NCBI RefSeq assembly: GCF_001905735.1
Contig: NZ_LISW01000009.1
Span: 369,263 to 433,262 of the forward strand
Direction of reading: 5' to 3'
Length of the DNA: 64,000 nucleotides
Source of the DNA: Streptomyces sp. CB01249
GTDB taxonomy: Bacteria; Actinomycetota; Actinomycetes; Streptomycetales; Streptomycetaceae
This document shows, piece after piece, positions 1 through 8,352 of this stretch (the first letter of the stretch is position 1; the number at the start of each line of letters is the position of its first letter). The position numbers and the translations under genes were made by a program. The notes beneath the pieces are model-generated. The model saw only the letters and a list, made by a program, of their open reading frames with translations, was not told the DNA's origin and did no database searches.

Positions 1-366
1 AGCGGGCCGGTGGCCGAGTCGGTGGCGGAGCTGGCCCGGGGGCTGGCGGCGGGCGGGGCGACGGCTCCGGTGGCCGCGGCGGGCGGCACCGGGGCGGGCG
101 GGCTCGGGACGAGTACGGAGCTGATCGCGGAGGCCGTCCGGGCGGTGGACGGCGGGGCCGGGGTCGCCGTTCTGGTCGATCTGGGGAGCGCGGTCCTCAC
201 GGTCAAGGCGATGCTGGCGGAGGACGAACTCCCGCCCGGTACACGGCTGGTGGACGCCCCGTTCGTGGAGGGCGCGGTGGCCGCGGTGGTCACCGCGTCG
301 GCGGGCGGCGACCTCGACGCGGTGGAGGCGGCGGCCTCGGAGGCGTACGACTACCGCAAGGCGTGA
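1..366 (+). CDS. dhaM: DhaM, PTS-dependent dihydroxyacetone kinase phosphotransferase subunit (5' truncated)
   Basis: The frame is open from the first base of the window, so the start lies upstream; the GTG at position 10 is an internal codon. The visible residues begin SGPVAESVAEL, which in DhaM proteins follows the phospho-accepting histidine of a VSHS motif. The window edge therefore removes only about nine residues, including the active-site histidine. The rest matches an EIIA-mannose-type domain: a GTST loop, then ALVDLGS and a final alpha-helix. In the family, DhaM passes phosphate from HPr to DhaL-ADP so that the DhaK-DhaL complex can phosphorylate dihydroxyacetone. dhaK and dhaL are expected just upstream but cannot be seen here. 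Confidence 0.85.
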   Translation, partial: SGPVAESVAELARGLAAGGATAPVAAAGGTGAGGLGTSTELIAEAVRAVDGGAGVAVLVDLGSAVLTVKAMLAEDELPPGTRLVDAPFVEGAVAAVVTASAGGDLDAVEAAASEAYDYRKA

Positions 367-394
367 CGACCGGTCGCCGGGCACACTTGACGGT

Positions 395-886
395 ATGACG
401 GCCGAGAGGACCACCCGCCGCAGCGCGGGGCTGCTGCTGTTCCGCACCGGGGCCGGGCGCGGCCTCGAGGTGTTCATCGGCCACATGGGCGGCCCGTTCT
501 GGGCGGGGCGCGAGGAGGCCGCCTGGTCGGTGCCGAAGGGCGAGTACGGCCCCGATGAGGAGCCGGAGGCGGCGGCGCGGCGGGAGTTCGGGGAGGAGTT
601 CGGGCATCCGGCGCCGGACGGTGCCTGGCTGGCGCTGGGCGAGGCGCGTCAGGCCAGTGGGAAAACGGTGACCGTGTGGGCGCTGGAGGGCGATGCCGAC
701 CCGGCGACGGCGGTGCCCGGCACCTTCTCGATGGAGTGGCCCCGCAGGTCGGGGACGCTGCGGGAGTTCCCGGAGATGGACCGGTTCGCCTGGTGCACGC
801 CCGAGGAGGCGGCGGAGCGGCTGGTGAAGGGGCAGCGGGTCTTCGTGGACCGGCTGCGCGAGCGGCTGGCGGAGGGCGGGGCCTGA
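395..886 (+). CDS. NUDIX hydrolase
   Basis: 163-residue single-domain NUDIX protein. The complete NUDIX box GX5EX7REUXEEXGU runs from G49 to about H71, with the REFGEEFG core at 63-70, so the Mg-binding glutamates are present. The KGEY and PKG context before the box is typical of small actinobacterial MutT-like proteins that hydrolyse a nucleoside-diphosphate-linked substrate; the exact substrate cannot be told from sequence. It starts 28 bases after dhaM on the same strand and may be cotranscribed. It ends 33 bases before the convergent alcohol dehydrogenase gene. Confidence 0.85.
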   Translation: MTAERTTRRSAGLLLFRTGAGRGLEVFIGHMGGPFWAGREEAAWSVPKGEYGPDEEPEAAARREFGEEFGHPAPDGAWLALGEARQASGKTVTVWALEGDADPATAVPGTFSMEWPRRSGTLREFPEMDRFAWCTPEEAAERLVKGQRVFVDRLRERLAEGGA

Positions 887-919
887 CGTCGGCACCCGCC
901 CTCCTCGTCGTGGGACCGG

Positions 920-1960
920 TCAGCTCTGCGGGAGGATGACCGCGCGGCCGTTGATCTTGCCGGCGTGCAGGCGTTCGTAGGCGAGCGGCGCCTCGTCCAG
1001 CGGGTAGGTCTCGACGTGGACGTCCACCGCGCCGGTGCGGGCCAGGTCCAGCACCTCGGCCAGTTCGGAGCGCGATCCCCAGTACGGGGCGGTGACCGTC
1101 GTGTTGAACGGAAGGGCGCCGAAGCCCACGGGCAGCGCTCCGCCGCCGATGCCGACGATGGTCACGTCGGAGTCGATGGCGGCCGCCGCACCGGCGGTGG
1201 CGACGGTCGGCGGGGCCCCGACGAAGTCCAGGACGACCTGGGCGCCGATGCCGCCCGTGAGTTCGCGGATGCGGGCGGCCGCGTGCTCGTCGGACAGGAC
1301 GGTCTCGTGCGCCCCGACAGTGCGGGCGAGGGCGAGCTTGTCCTCGGTGACGTCGAGGGCGATGACCCGGGCGGACGTCAGGGCGCGCAGCAGCTGGATC
1401 GCCACGTGGCCGAGGCCGCCGGTGCCGATGACGACGGCGGTGGCTCCGGGCACCAGCTTCGGCAGGGAGCGCTTGATGGCGTGGTACGGGGTGAGGCCCG
1501 CGTCGGTGAGCGGCACGGTCCGGACCGGGTCGAGGTCGCCGAGGGGCACGAGGTGGCGCGGGTCGTCCACGATCATGTACTCGGCCATGGCGCCGGGCGA
1601 GCCCAGGCCGGGCGGGTTGATGCCGAGCTCCGCGGCGCGCAGGCAGTAGTTCTCCTTGCCCTCGGCGCACTTCACGCAGGTGCCGCAGCCCCAGGGGCCG
1701 TAGACGGCGACGGACTGGCCGGTCTCCAGGCCGCTGACGCCGTCACCGAGCGCGGCGATCGTGCCGACGCCCTCGTGGCCGAGGGTGAGCGGCAGCGGGT
1801 ACGGGAACTCGTCCGCGGTCCAGCTCATCACGGCGATGTCGGAGTGGCAGACGCCCGCCGCCGTGACCTTGAGCAGGACCTGCCCGGGGCCCGGCTCGGG
1901 GTCGGGCACGGTGACGACCTCGGGTGCGGCGCCTATCTCGCGGTACTGAACTGCCTTCAT
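920..1960 (-). CDS. Zinc-dependent NAD(P) alcohol dehydrogenase (MDR family)
   Basis: 346 residues, the usual length for class MDR zinc alcohol dehydrogenases. The catalytic zinc ligands are present: Cys38 in GVCHSD and His in LGHEGVG. The structural-zinc lobe shows the four-cysteine pattern CGTCVKC followed by YC. A Rossmann motif (GTGGLGHVAIQLL) sits near the middle, and the C-terminus HAGKINGRAVILPQS is typical of the family. It oxidises a primary or secondary alcohol or reduces the aldehyde; the substrate is unknown. An ATG start preceded by GAGGAGGACCC is clear. It is the last gene of a minus-strand unit (TetR, SDR, this gene), 81 bases after the SDR, so the pair may oxidise the same compound in series. 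Confidence 0.88.
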   Translation of the reverse strand: MKAVQYREIGAAPEVVTVPDPEPGPGQVLLKVTAAGVCHSDIAVMSWTADEFPYPLPLTLGHEGVGTIAALGDGVSGLETGQSVAVYGPWGCGTCVKCAEGKENYCLRAAELGINPPGLGSPGAMAEYMIVDDPRHLVPLGDLDPVRTVPLTDAGLTPYHAIKRSLPKLVPGATAVVIGTGGLGHVAIQLLRALTSARVIALDVTEDKLALARTVGAHETVLSDEHAAARIRELTGGIGAQVVLDFVGAPPTVATAGAAAAIDSDVTIVGIGGGALPVGFGALPFNTTVTAPYWGSRSELAEVLDLARTGAVDVHVETYPLDEAPLAYERLHAGKINGRAVILPQS

Positions 1961-2041
1961 GGGGTCCTCCTCGACCTCTGTGGCGTGTGTGCTGACCCCC
2001 GAAACCCCCCGTTGTCCCCCGTGCCCCGTCCGCTCCCCCGG

Positions 2042-2812
2042 TCAGGAGGCGGAGTAGCCGCCGTCCACCAGGTGGTAGCTGCCGTGGATGAACGAGGCGC
2101 GGTCGGAGAGCAGGAACGCGGCGAGCTCCGCGACCTCCTCGGACGTGCCCAGGCGGCCCGCCGGGTGCAGCGAGATCAGGTGGTCGCGGGCCGGGCCCTC
2201 CGTGTTGCGCAGCAGCGGGGTGTCGATGAAGCCGGGGCCCACCGCGTTGACCCGGACGTTCTGCGCGGCGTACTCCAGGGCGGCGGTCTTGGTGAGGCCG
2301 ACGACGCCGTGCTTGGCGGCGACGTAGGCCGGGGAACCGGCGAAGCCGTTGGTGCCCAGGATCGAGGACATGTTGACGATCGCGCCGCCGCCCGCCGCGA
2401 CGATGGCGGGCAGTTCGTAGCGCATCGAGTAGAAGACGCCGCTGAGGTTGGTCGCGACGACCCGGTCCCAGTCCTCGACGGCGTACTCACCGGTCGGGTT
2501 GCTGGGGCCGCCGATGCCGGCGTTGTTCACGGCGAGGTGCAGGGCGCCGAAGGTGTCGACGGCGAACCGCACGCCCGCCTCGACGGACGCGGGGTCGGTG
2601 ACGTCCATGGCCACGGCGGCGGCCCGGCCGCCGGCGCTCTCCAGCGCGGCCGCGGCCTCGCGGGCGCTCGCCTCGTTGTAGTCGGCGACGACGACCGAGG
2701 CGCCCGCGCCGGCGAGCCGGTGGGCGAGGGCCAGGCCGATGCCGGAGGCCCCTCCGGTGACGAGGGCGGTGCGGCCGGCGAACTCCTGGTCGGCGGGGGT
2801 GGTGGTGCTCAT
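2042..2812 (-). CDS. Short-chain dehydrogenase/reductase (classical SDR)
   Basis: 256-residue classical SDR. The cofactor motif TGGASGIG lies at residues 19-26, NNAG at 96-99, the catalytic Ser at 149/150, and YVAAK with Tyr163 and Lys167. Asp44 after the second strand (VVVADYN) suggests NAD rather than NADP preference. The C-terminal HLVDGGYSAS is the usual SDR end. Its ATG overlaps the stop of the upstream TetR gene by four bases, so regulator and enzyme are translationally coupled. Together with the following zinc alcohol dehydrogenase it forms a small oxidoreductase operon whose inducer is probably the substrate; the substrate itself cannot be deduced. Confidence 0.88.
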   Translation of the reverse strand: MSTTTPADQEFAGRTALVTGGASGIGLALAHRLAGAGASVVVADYNEASAREAAAALESAGGRAAAVAMDVTDPASVEAGVRFAVDTFGALHLAVNNAGIGGPSNPTGEYAVEDWDRVVATNLSGVFYSMRYELPAIVAAGGGAIVNMSSILGTNGFAGSPAYVAAKHGVVGLTKTAALEYAAQNVRVNAVGPGFIDTPLLRNTEGPARDHLISLHPAGRLGTSEEVAELAAFLLSDRASFIHGSYHLVDGGYSAS

Positions 2813-3486
2813 GATGTGCCGTTTCCTTCCGTGGTGCTGGTGGTGCTGGTGGTGCTGTGCGGCGCGGGGCCGGTGAAGAGCTCGCCGGCCAGGGCGCCGA
2901 AGGCCCGTTCCACGAGCCGGGGCAGCTCGTCGGGGCGGTTTCCGCGCACCCAGGCGGCCTGGGCGGCGAGGAGGGCGCCGGCTCCGGCGGCGACCGTGAC
3001 GGCGGGCCGCAGGTCGCTGAGGGGGTCGGTGCCGAGCCGGTCCGCGACGATGGCGACCGAGTCCGCCTGCGCGTCCACCCGGATGTGGTGGAAGGCCGCG
3101 TAGAGGGTCGGTTCGCGCTCGGCGAGGACCAGCAGCTCGAAGATGCGCGGGCGGCGGTGCCAGGCCGGGACCCCGGGGTCCGCGAGCCAGTCCTGGACGG
3201 CCCGGTGGTAGGCGGTGAGCGGGGGCTCATCGGCCGGCCGGGCGCGCAGGGCCTCGTTGATGCGGTCGCCGTCGCCCCGGACCGAGTCCAGGACGGCGTC
3301 CTCCTTGCTCGCGAAGTACCGGCTGAAGGTGCGGCGGTCCAGGTCGGCGCGTTCCGCGATCTCCTCGACCGTGACCTCCCTGAGCCCCCGGTCGAGCACG
3401 AGCTCGAACGCGGCTCCGGCCAGGGCGTCCCGGGTCCGGCGGGCCTTGCGGCCCCGCCTGTCCGGAATCTTCTGTTCCGCTTGCAT
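2809..3486 (-). CDS. TetR/AcrR family transcriptional regulator
   Basis: 225 residues from ATG 3486 (MQAEQK), chosen over an upstream in-frame start because the homologous region begins there. An N-terminal helix-turn-helix is evident: the helix around VTVEEIAERADL, then the recognition helix RRTFSRYFASKEDAV. The C-terminal ligand domain is not recognisably close to a characterised regulator. It is the first gene of the operon with the SDR and alcohol dehydrogenase, overlapping the SDR by ATGA. A long inverted repeat at 3509-3542, 23 bases upstream of its start, is the natural candidate operator. Local autoregulation is inferred from layout only. Confidence 0.85.
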   Translation of the reverse strand: MQAEQKIPDRRGRKARRTRDALAGAAFELVLDRGLREVTVEEIAERADLDRRTFSRYFASKEDAVLDSVRGDGDRINEALRARPADEPPLTAYHRAVQDWLADPGVPAWHRRPRIFELLVLAEREPTLYAAFHHIRVDAQADSVAIVADRLGTDPLSDLRPAVTVAAGAGALLAAQAAWVRGNRPDELPRLVERAFGALAGELFTGPAPHSTTSTTSTTEGNGTS

Positions 3487-3508
3487 GTCTTTCACCGTAC
3501 ACCCGAAA

Positions 3509-3542
3509 ATGTCCCGACGCGACAGAAGTCGCATCGGGACAT
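3509..3542 (-). promoter_or_regulatory. Large inverted repeat upstream of tetR: operator and/or terminator
   Basis: Arms 3509-3523 and 3528-3542 pair at 14 of 15 positions around the loop AGAA. On the minus strand the structure is followed by ATTTTC, so it could be an intrinsic terminator for the phosphatase gene ending at 3566. It also lies 23 bases upstream of the tetR start, where TetR-family operators usually sit. The sequence cannot decide between the two roles. Confidence 0.55.
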
Positions 3543-3565
3543 CGTGTGCCGGTGAGCTGCGCGGA

Positions 3566-4777
3566 TCAGCGCCCGCTGAGCGCCTCGGCGGGCCGCATCG
3601 CCTCGTACACCGTCGGCTCGGACGGTGTGGGGGCCGACTCGGCGACCCGGCTCAGGGCGAGTACGGCGATGTCGTCGCGCCGCACTCCGCCGGAGAACTG
3701 CTCCAGGTCGTGTCCGAGCGCGTCGAGCAGTTCCCGGGGGCCCTGGCGGGCCCAGCGGCTCAGCCGAGCGTCGAGCGGATAGAAGCGGCCCTCGGCGTCG
3801 CGGGCCTCGGTGACCCCGTCGGTGAACGTCAGGAGCGTCGCGCCGGGCGGGAAGTCGAGCCGTTCCGCGGAGCGGCCCTCGTTGCTGAGTTCCGCCAGAC
3901 CCAACGGTACCGACGTCCGGCGCAGCGGCACGGTGGCGGCGACCCCGTCGTGCACCAGGCGGGGCGGCAGATGGCCGCAGTTGACGGCCTGCGCCCGGCC
4001 GTCGCCGTCGAACCCGAGGACGAGCGCGGTCACGAAGCGTTCCGCGTCACCGGTCTGGGCGGCGAAGGCGTTCTGCCGGGCCACGGCGTCCTCCAGCCGG
4101 TCCACCACACCGATGAGGGAGGGTTCGCGGATGGCCGCCTCGCGGAACGCGCCGAGCACGGCGAAGCCCACGCCAATGGCGGGGAGGCCCTTGCCCTGGA
4201 CGTCGCCGATGATCACGCGGGTGCCGTAGGGCGACTGCACGACCTCGTAGATGTCCCCGCCGACCAGATGGTCCTCCTCGATCCGCGTGTACGAGCCGTG
4301 GGCGGTGATCTGGTCGGTGGGAATGGGCAGGGGGCGCAGGATCTGGCGCTGGAGCGCGACGGCGGCGGAACGGAGCCGGGCGACCTCGGTGGCGTGCCGG
4401 ATGCGCAGGACGCAGGCGCCGATACCGAGGAGGCACGCCAGGGCGGTGAAGACCACACTGCTCGCGATGTCCCAGTTGCTCCCCCCGGCCGACAGGCGCG
4501 AGGCGACGGCCACCACCATGACGAAGGCGGCGACACCGGTGGTCTGGCCGATGGTGCCGAAGACCGAGACGAAGGCCGGTACCACCACCAGCAGGGGCAC
4601 CAGACGCAGATCCTGGCCCGTCAGGACGTCCAGGCAGACGATCGCGGCGGTCAGCAGGGCCAGCGCGCCGAACAGCACCCCGTTCCCGACCCCGGGGGCG
4701 CGCACGGCGGCCTCTCCGAGGTCGGTGCCGGGAAGCGTCACGCGGGGCGCGGGCCGGCTCAGGAGTCCGATCGTCAA
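3566..4777 (-). CDS. Membrane-anchored PP2C-type (SpoIIE) serine phosphatase
   Basis: 403 residues from a TTG start at 4777. This start is chosen because AAGGAG lies six bases upstream, and the open frame farther upstream runs through a terminator and is not protein-like. About four hydrophobic segments occupy residues 25-120, followed by a short helical linker (RHATEVARLRSAAVALQRQ) and a SpoIIE/RsbU-type phosphatase domain. The metal-binding motifs are intact: VGGDIYE, IIGDVQGKG, FTDGVTE and RRDDIAV. Such proteins dephosphorylate anti-sigma-factor antagonists in stress signalling in Streptomyces; no partner gene is adjacent. The membrane domain suggests response to an envelope or small-molecule cue. 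Confidence 0.88.
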   Translation of the reverse strand: MTIGLLSRPAPRVTLPGTDLGEAAVRAPGVGNGVLFGALALLTAAIVCLDVLTGQDLRLVPLLVVVPAFVSVFGTIGQTTGVAAFVMVVAVASRLSAGGSNWDIASSVVFTALACLLGIGACVLRIRHATEVARLRSAAVALQRQILRPLPIPTDQITAHGSYTRIEEDHLVGGDIYEVVQSPYGTRVIIGDVQGKGLPAIGVGFAVLGAFREAAIREPSLIGVVDRLEDAVARQNAFAAQTGDAERFVTALVLGFDGDGRAQAVNCGHLPPRLVHDGVAATVPLRRTSVPLGLAELSNEGRSAERLDFPPGATLLTFTDGVTEARDAEGRFYPLDARLSRWARQGPRELLDALGHDLEQFSGGVRRDDIAVLALSRVAESAPTPSEPTVYEAMRPAEALSGR

Positions 4778-4903
4778 GGCCCTCTCCTTCCGGGGTCTGC
4801 CGGCCGGATGCCGACGCGTACCTCCATTCGACCCGGTCGCGGGGGCGGCGCACACGAGGCTTACGGCCCCGGGGGCCCGGCCGAAGGTCCCGTAATGCGC
4901 CGG

Positions 4904-4933
4904 GGCGGTGTCTCCCGGCCCGGAGACACCGCC
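4904..4933 (-). terminator. Strong hairpin terminator after the GNAT gene
   Basis: A perfect 12-base-pair stem (4904-4915 with 4922-4933) closes the six-base loop CGGCCC. It lies a few bases beyond the stop of the minus-strand GNAT gene and before the phosphatase start. There is no U-tract, which is common for Streptomyces terminators. Confidence 0.7.
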
Positions 4934-4937
4934 ACGC

Positions 4938-5651
4938 TCAGCGCGAGGCGGGCACCCCGGCCGGTACGAGGGCGGCCAGGAAGTCGATCCGGCGGCGGAG
5001 CTCGAAGCCGAGCGATTCGTAGAGCCGGACGGCTCCGGTGTTGGCGGCGGCCGCGTGCAGGAACGGGGTCTCGCCGCGCTGCCGGATCTCGTGGGCGACG
5101 GCGCGCACGAGTCCGCCGCCGAGCCCCTGGCCCCGTACCGACGCGTCGGTGCAGACGGCGCTGATCTCGCTCCAGCCCGGCGGGCGCATGCGCTCACCGG
5201 CCATGGCGACGAGCACCCCACCCCGGCGCACCCCGAGGTAGGTGCCGAGCTCGACGGTCCGGGGCTCGAAGGGGCCCGGCCGGGTGCGGGCGACGAGGTC
5301 CAGCATCTCCGGGACGTCGGCGGGGCCCAGCCGGACCGCTCCGGGGAGGGGCGCCGCGGCCACGCCCGCGTCCACGAGCTGGACACCGGGGGCGTGGAAG
5401 GTGATCTCCCAGTCGGCGGGCGGGGGCTCCCGGAACGCGGTGATCGTGACGGCTCCGCCCGGCCCGGTGAGCGCCGCCACGTCGGCCCAGTCGGCGGGCC
5501 CGGGGTCCGGCGGGAGGGCGACCCAGGGGGCGACCGCGGCCGGGTAGCGCAGCACGCGGCCCCGGCCTTCGGCGAAGTGGGCGTGCGGGCCGCGCAGCGC
5601 GCTGCCCACCGGGTCGTCCAGCGGGTGGCCCGGGTCCGGGTACGTGCTCAC
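4938..5651 (-). CDS. GNAT family N-acetyltransferase
   Basis: 237 residues from GTG 5651, which overlaps the stop of the upstream oxidoreductase by GTGA. The C-terminal half is a GNAT fold: strand VLVAMAGERM, acetyl-CoA loop VRGQGLGGG (the R/QxxGxG motif), then LHAAAANTGAVRLYESLGF. The N-terminal half (about 110 residues) carries no recognised motif and may be a second, degenerate GNAT-like lobe. Substrate unknown. It is translationally coupled to the quinone-oxidoreductase-like gene, so the two probably act in one detoxification or modification response. Confidence 0.85.
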   Translation of the reverse strand: MSTYPDPGHPLDDPVGSALRGPHAHFAEGRGRVLRYPAAVAPWVALPPDPGPADWADVAALTGPGGAVTITAFREPPPADWEITFHAPGVQLVDAGVAAAPLPGAVRLGPADVPEMLDLVARTRPGPFEPRTVELGTYLGVRRGGVLVAMAGERMRPPGWSEISAVCTDASVRGQGLGGGLVRAVAHEIRQRGETPFLHAAAANTGAVRLYESLGFELRRRIDFLAALVPAGVPASR

Positions 5652-6565
5652 GCGGTCACCTCGATCACGGTCTTGCCCAGGGCGTGGCCTTCCTCCACCG
5701 CGCGCAGCGCCTCGGCCGCCCGGTCGAGGGGCACGGTCCGGGTCACCTGGGTGCGCAGGACGCCCTCGACCGTCAGCCGCGCCACCTCGTCGAGGACGGC
5801 GGCGGTCCGGGCCCGCCGGACGGGTGCGCCGCCGAGCTCGGTCACCAGGGGCTTGCCCCCGGCGCTGATGAGCGCGGCCGGGTCGGTCAGCCCGGCCGCC
5901 TCGCGCAGGGTGTCGCCGCCGACCAGGTCGAAGACGGCGTTCACGCCCCCGGGGGCGGCCGCGCGCACCCGGTCGGCGAGGCCGGGGCCGGACGGGATGT
6001 GCTCGGCGCCCAGGGACTCCACGAAGTCCTTCTTGGCCGCGCTCGCGGCGCCGAGGACCCGGAGGCCCGCGTGGCGGGCGAGCTGGACGGCGGCGCTGCC
6101 CACGCCGCCGCCGGCGCCGGTGACCAGGAGCGTGGCGCCGGGGGCGAGACCGAGCTGGCGCAGCCCGTCGTAGGCGGTGGCGGCGGCGACGGGCAGGACC
6201 GCCGCGTCGGTGAAGGACAGGGCGGCCGGCTTGTGGGCGGTGACCGCGACGGGCATCAGCGTGTACTCGGCGTATCCGCCGGTCAGCGGGTTGCCGAAGA
6301 CCTCGTCGCCGGGGGCGAAGCCCTCCGTTCCGGGGCCGGTCTCCACGACGGTGCCTGCGGCCTCGCTGCCGAAGACGGTCGGGAACGGCAGCGGCTCGCT
6401 GCCGGGCCGGGTGTAGCCGGTGCGCAGCTTCCAGTCGACCGGGTTGACGCCCGCCGCGCGGACGGCGACGAGCAGTTCGCCGGGGCCGGGTTTCGGCCGT
6501 TCCAGATCGGCGAAGCCCTCCACCTCCGGTCCGCCGTTGCGGGTGAACACGTACGCCTTCGGCAT
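5648..6565 (-). CDS. NADP-dependent MDR oxidoreductase (quinone oxidoreductase-like)
   Basis: 305 residues. The N-terminal GroES-like lobe has GVNPVDWKLR and FGSEAAGTV, and lacks the zinc-ligand cysteines of alcohol dehydrogenases. The nucleotide-binding lobe shows VTGAGGGVGSAAVQLA, and the C-terminus AVEEGHALGKTVIEV is typical of zinc-free quinone/enone reductases. It probably reduces an activated alkene or quinone with NADPH. The ATG start is preceded by GGAGAAGGAG. Coupled by four bases to the GNAT gene downstream. Confidence 0.87.
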   Translation of the reverse strand: MPKAYVFTRNGGPEVEGFADLERPKPGPGELLVAVRAAGVNPVDWKLRTGYTRPGSEPLPFPTVFGSEAAGTVVETGPGTEGFAPGDEVFGNPLTGGYAEYTLMPVAVTAHKPAALSFTDAAVLPVAAATAYDGLRQLGLAPGATLLVTGAGGGVGSAAVQLARHAGLRVLGAASAAKKDFVESLGAEHIPSGPGLADRVRAAAPGGVNAVFDLVGGDTLREAAGLTDPAALISAGGKPLVTELGGAPVRRARTAAVLDEVARLTVEGVLRTQVTRTVPLDRAAEALRAVEEGHALGKTVIEVTA

Positions 6566-6805
6566 GAGCTCCTTCTCCCCTGTTGGTGCGCCGGCGCCCT
6601 ACTGACGGGCGCCACAGCTGCGGCAAGGACGCGTGGCGCGCGGGTATTCCCGTACCGTCGATTTCGACTCAATCACGGCCCGTTACGCGCCTGGCCGCCC
6701 CTGCGGCGGGCCGTCCTGTGGCACGCTGAGGGCGGCCGTCCCACCGGGCTCCCCCGTACCGGTGGGGCGGTCTCGCGTCGTTACGGGGCCGGTGCCCCGG
6801 TCCGG

Positions 6806-7711
6806 TCAGTCGCCGTCGCGCTCGGGCGCCCGGCCCGCGTAGTAGGTGGCGACCATGTCCTCCTCGCCGTGTCCGGCGGCCTCCGCGCGCTCGAAGCGGG
6901 CGGCCGACGCGGCGGCCAGGTCCAGCCGGACACCGGCCTGGGCGGCCGCGTCGAGGATGAGCCGGGTGTCCTTCAGGGCGGTGGACAGGGCGAAGCTGGG
7001 CGTGAGGTCGCCGTCGAGGACGGCGGCGGACTTGGCCTGGAGGTAGCCCGAGTCGAGCGGTCCGCCCTTGACCAGGCCGAGGAACGTACGCGGGTCGACG
7101 CCGAGTCCTTCGGCGAGGTTCAGGCACTCCGCGACGCCGCCGACCATGTTGACGACCCAGGCATTGACCACGAGCTTCAGCCGGGACGCCGCTCCCGGCT
7201 CCTCACCGGCCCACACCGTGCGCTGCCCGATCGCGTCCAGCACCGGTCCGACCACCGCGCGGGCGGCCTCCGGGCCGGAGACGAGGACGGTCAGCGCGCC
7301 CTGCTCGGCCGGCTGACGGGTGCCGACGACCGGGGCGTCGAGGTGGATCAGCCCGAGGTCGGCGGCGCGCTGGGCCAGTTCGACGGCGCCGTCCGGGCCG
7401 ACCGTGGAGGTCTGGAGCAGCACCTGGCCCCGATGCAGCCCGTCGTAGGCGGCGGTGAGCGCGGCGGCGACGGCGGTCGTGTCGGTGAGCGCGGTGAGCA
7501 CGACATGGGCGCCGCGCACTGCCTCGGCCGCCGTGTCGGTGACGGTGGCGCCGTCGGCGGCGAGCGGGGCGGCCTTGGCCTGCGTGCGGTTCCAGGCCCG
7601 GACCTCCAGACCGGCGCGGAGCAGGCTGCGGGCCATGGCCGCGCCCATGATCCCGGCGCCGAGGACGGCGACGACCGGCTGCTGCGGTGCGGCGGGGACT
7701 GCTGAAGTCAT
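6806..7711 (-). CDS. NAD(P)-dependent beta-hydroxyacid dehydrogenase family protein
   Basis: 301 residues from ATG 7711. The N-terminal Rossmann fold has AVLGAGIMGAAMARSL, followed by a 6-phosphogluconate-dehydrogenase-like domain. The substrate-binding loop is DAPVVGTRQPAEQGAL, where family members normally have DAPVSGG, and the lysine of KLVVNAW (normally KxxxN) is present. This is the 3-hydroxyisobutyrate/tartronate semialdehyde reductase superfamily, where imine reductases also occur, so the substrate is open. RBS GGAACCCC is weak. It stands alone between gaps of 240 and 50 bases; the cbiZ-like gene upstream on the same strand could be cotranscribed. Confidence 0.85.
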   Translation of the reverse strand: MTSAVPAAPQQPVVAVLGAGIMGAAMARSLLRAGLEVRAWNRTQAKAAPLAADGATVTDTAAEAVRGAHVVLTALTDTTAVAAALTAAYDGLHRGQVLLQTSTVGPDGAVELAQRAADLGLIHLDAPVVGTRQPAEQGALTVLVSGPEAARAVVGPVLDAIGQRTVWAGEEPGAASRLKLVVNAWVVNMVGGVAECLNLAEGLGVDPRTFLGLVKGGPLDSGYLQAKSAAVLDGDLTPSFALSTALKDTRLILDAAAQAGVRLDLAAASAARFERAEAAGHGEEDMVATYYAGRAPERDGD

Positions 7712-7761
7712 GGGGTTCCCTTCGTCGGCCGCGCTCCGGAGGGCGCGGCGGCTTCGGCTTC

Positions 7762-8352
7762 TCAGGGGTGCCGCAGCGCGCCTTCCAGCACGGCGGCGTG
7801 TACGGCTCTGGCGAGTCGCGCGCCCCAGCGGGAGCGTGGACCGGCGAACGGTTCGGCGGCGCCGGTCTCCGGCCCCGGTTCGGGCGCGGCGAGGCAGACG
7901 GCGTCCGTGGGGGTGCCGGAGCAGTCGAGTCCGGCGTCCAGGAGCGCCTGGACCTTGGCCTCCGTGGCGGTGGCGACGGCGTTGACCAGGGCTGCGTCGG
8001 ACAGGGGGACCGGGAGCGTCACCACGATGTTGACGGTGCCGGGGCGCGGCGGTCCGCCGGTGCCCTCGGCCGGTGCGGCGGCCCAGCCGCGTACGCCCAG
8101 ACCGCAGGTGGCGGTGGCGTGCACGTCCTCGTCGTCGGCGGTGGTGTACGCGGTGACGTCGGCGGCGGTCATGAGGCCGGCGCCGGGGCCGGTGAGGCGG
8201 GCGGCGGCGGCGATCTCGGCGAGGTGGCGGTCCGGGTCCATGCGGGGGTAGCCGCCGGGGACCTGCGCGTTGAGGATCCACTCGCGCGGGCCGATGCCGC
8301 CGCCCAGGACCGCGCTGCTGCACACCCGCCAGCCGGGGCCGAGGCGCCACAC
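7762..8352 (-). CDS. cbiZ: Adenosylcobinamide amidohydrolase (CbiZ family), start uncertain
   Basis: CbiZ-like signatures are clear: AVLGGGIGPREWILNAQVPG, TAADVTAYT, PGTVNIVVTLP, EAKVQALLDAG, CSGTPTDAVC and the C-terminal EPFAGPRSRWGARLARAVHAA. CbiZ removes the aminopropanol arm from adenosylcobinamide so imported incomplete corrinoids can be rebuilt into coenzyme B12. The only standard start in this frame is GTG 8352. However, about 25-30 codons upstream still read like the family (RIRLPAQRGELLARREDG), and the frame then meets TGA at 8488-8490 without any ATG, GTG or TTG. A one-base change in the G run 8437-8440 would join GTG 8443 to this frame. It lies 1.5 kb from a riboswitch-controlled corrinoid transporter, which fits the role. 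Confidence 0.8.
   Translation of the reverse strand: MWRLGPGWRVCSSAVLGGGIGPREWILNAQVPGGYPRMDPDRHLAEIAAAARLTGPGAGLMTAADVTAYTTADDEDVHATATCGLGVRGWAAAPAEGTGGPPRPGTVNIVVTLPVPLSDAALVNAVATATEAKVQALLDAGLDCSGTPTDAVCLAAPEPGPETGAAEPFAGPRSRWGARLARAVHAAVLEGALRHP

Noticed and set aside
965..3103. A 712-codon plus-strand open frame over the ADH, SDR and tetR genes
   Set aside because: Low-complexity shadow translation; the three minus-strand genes have complete family motifs and overlaps.
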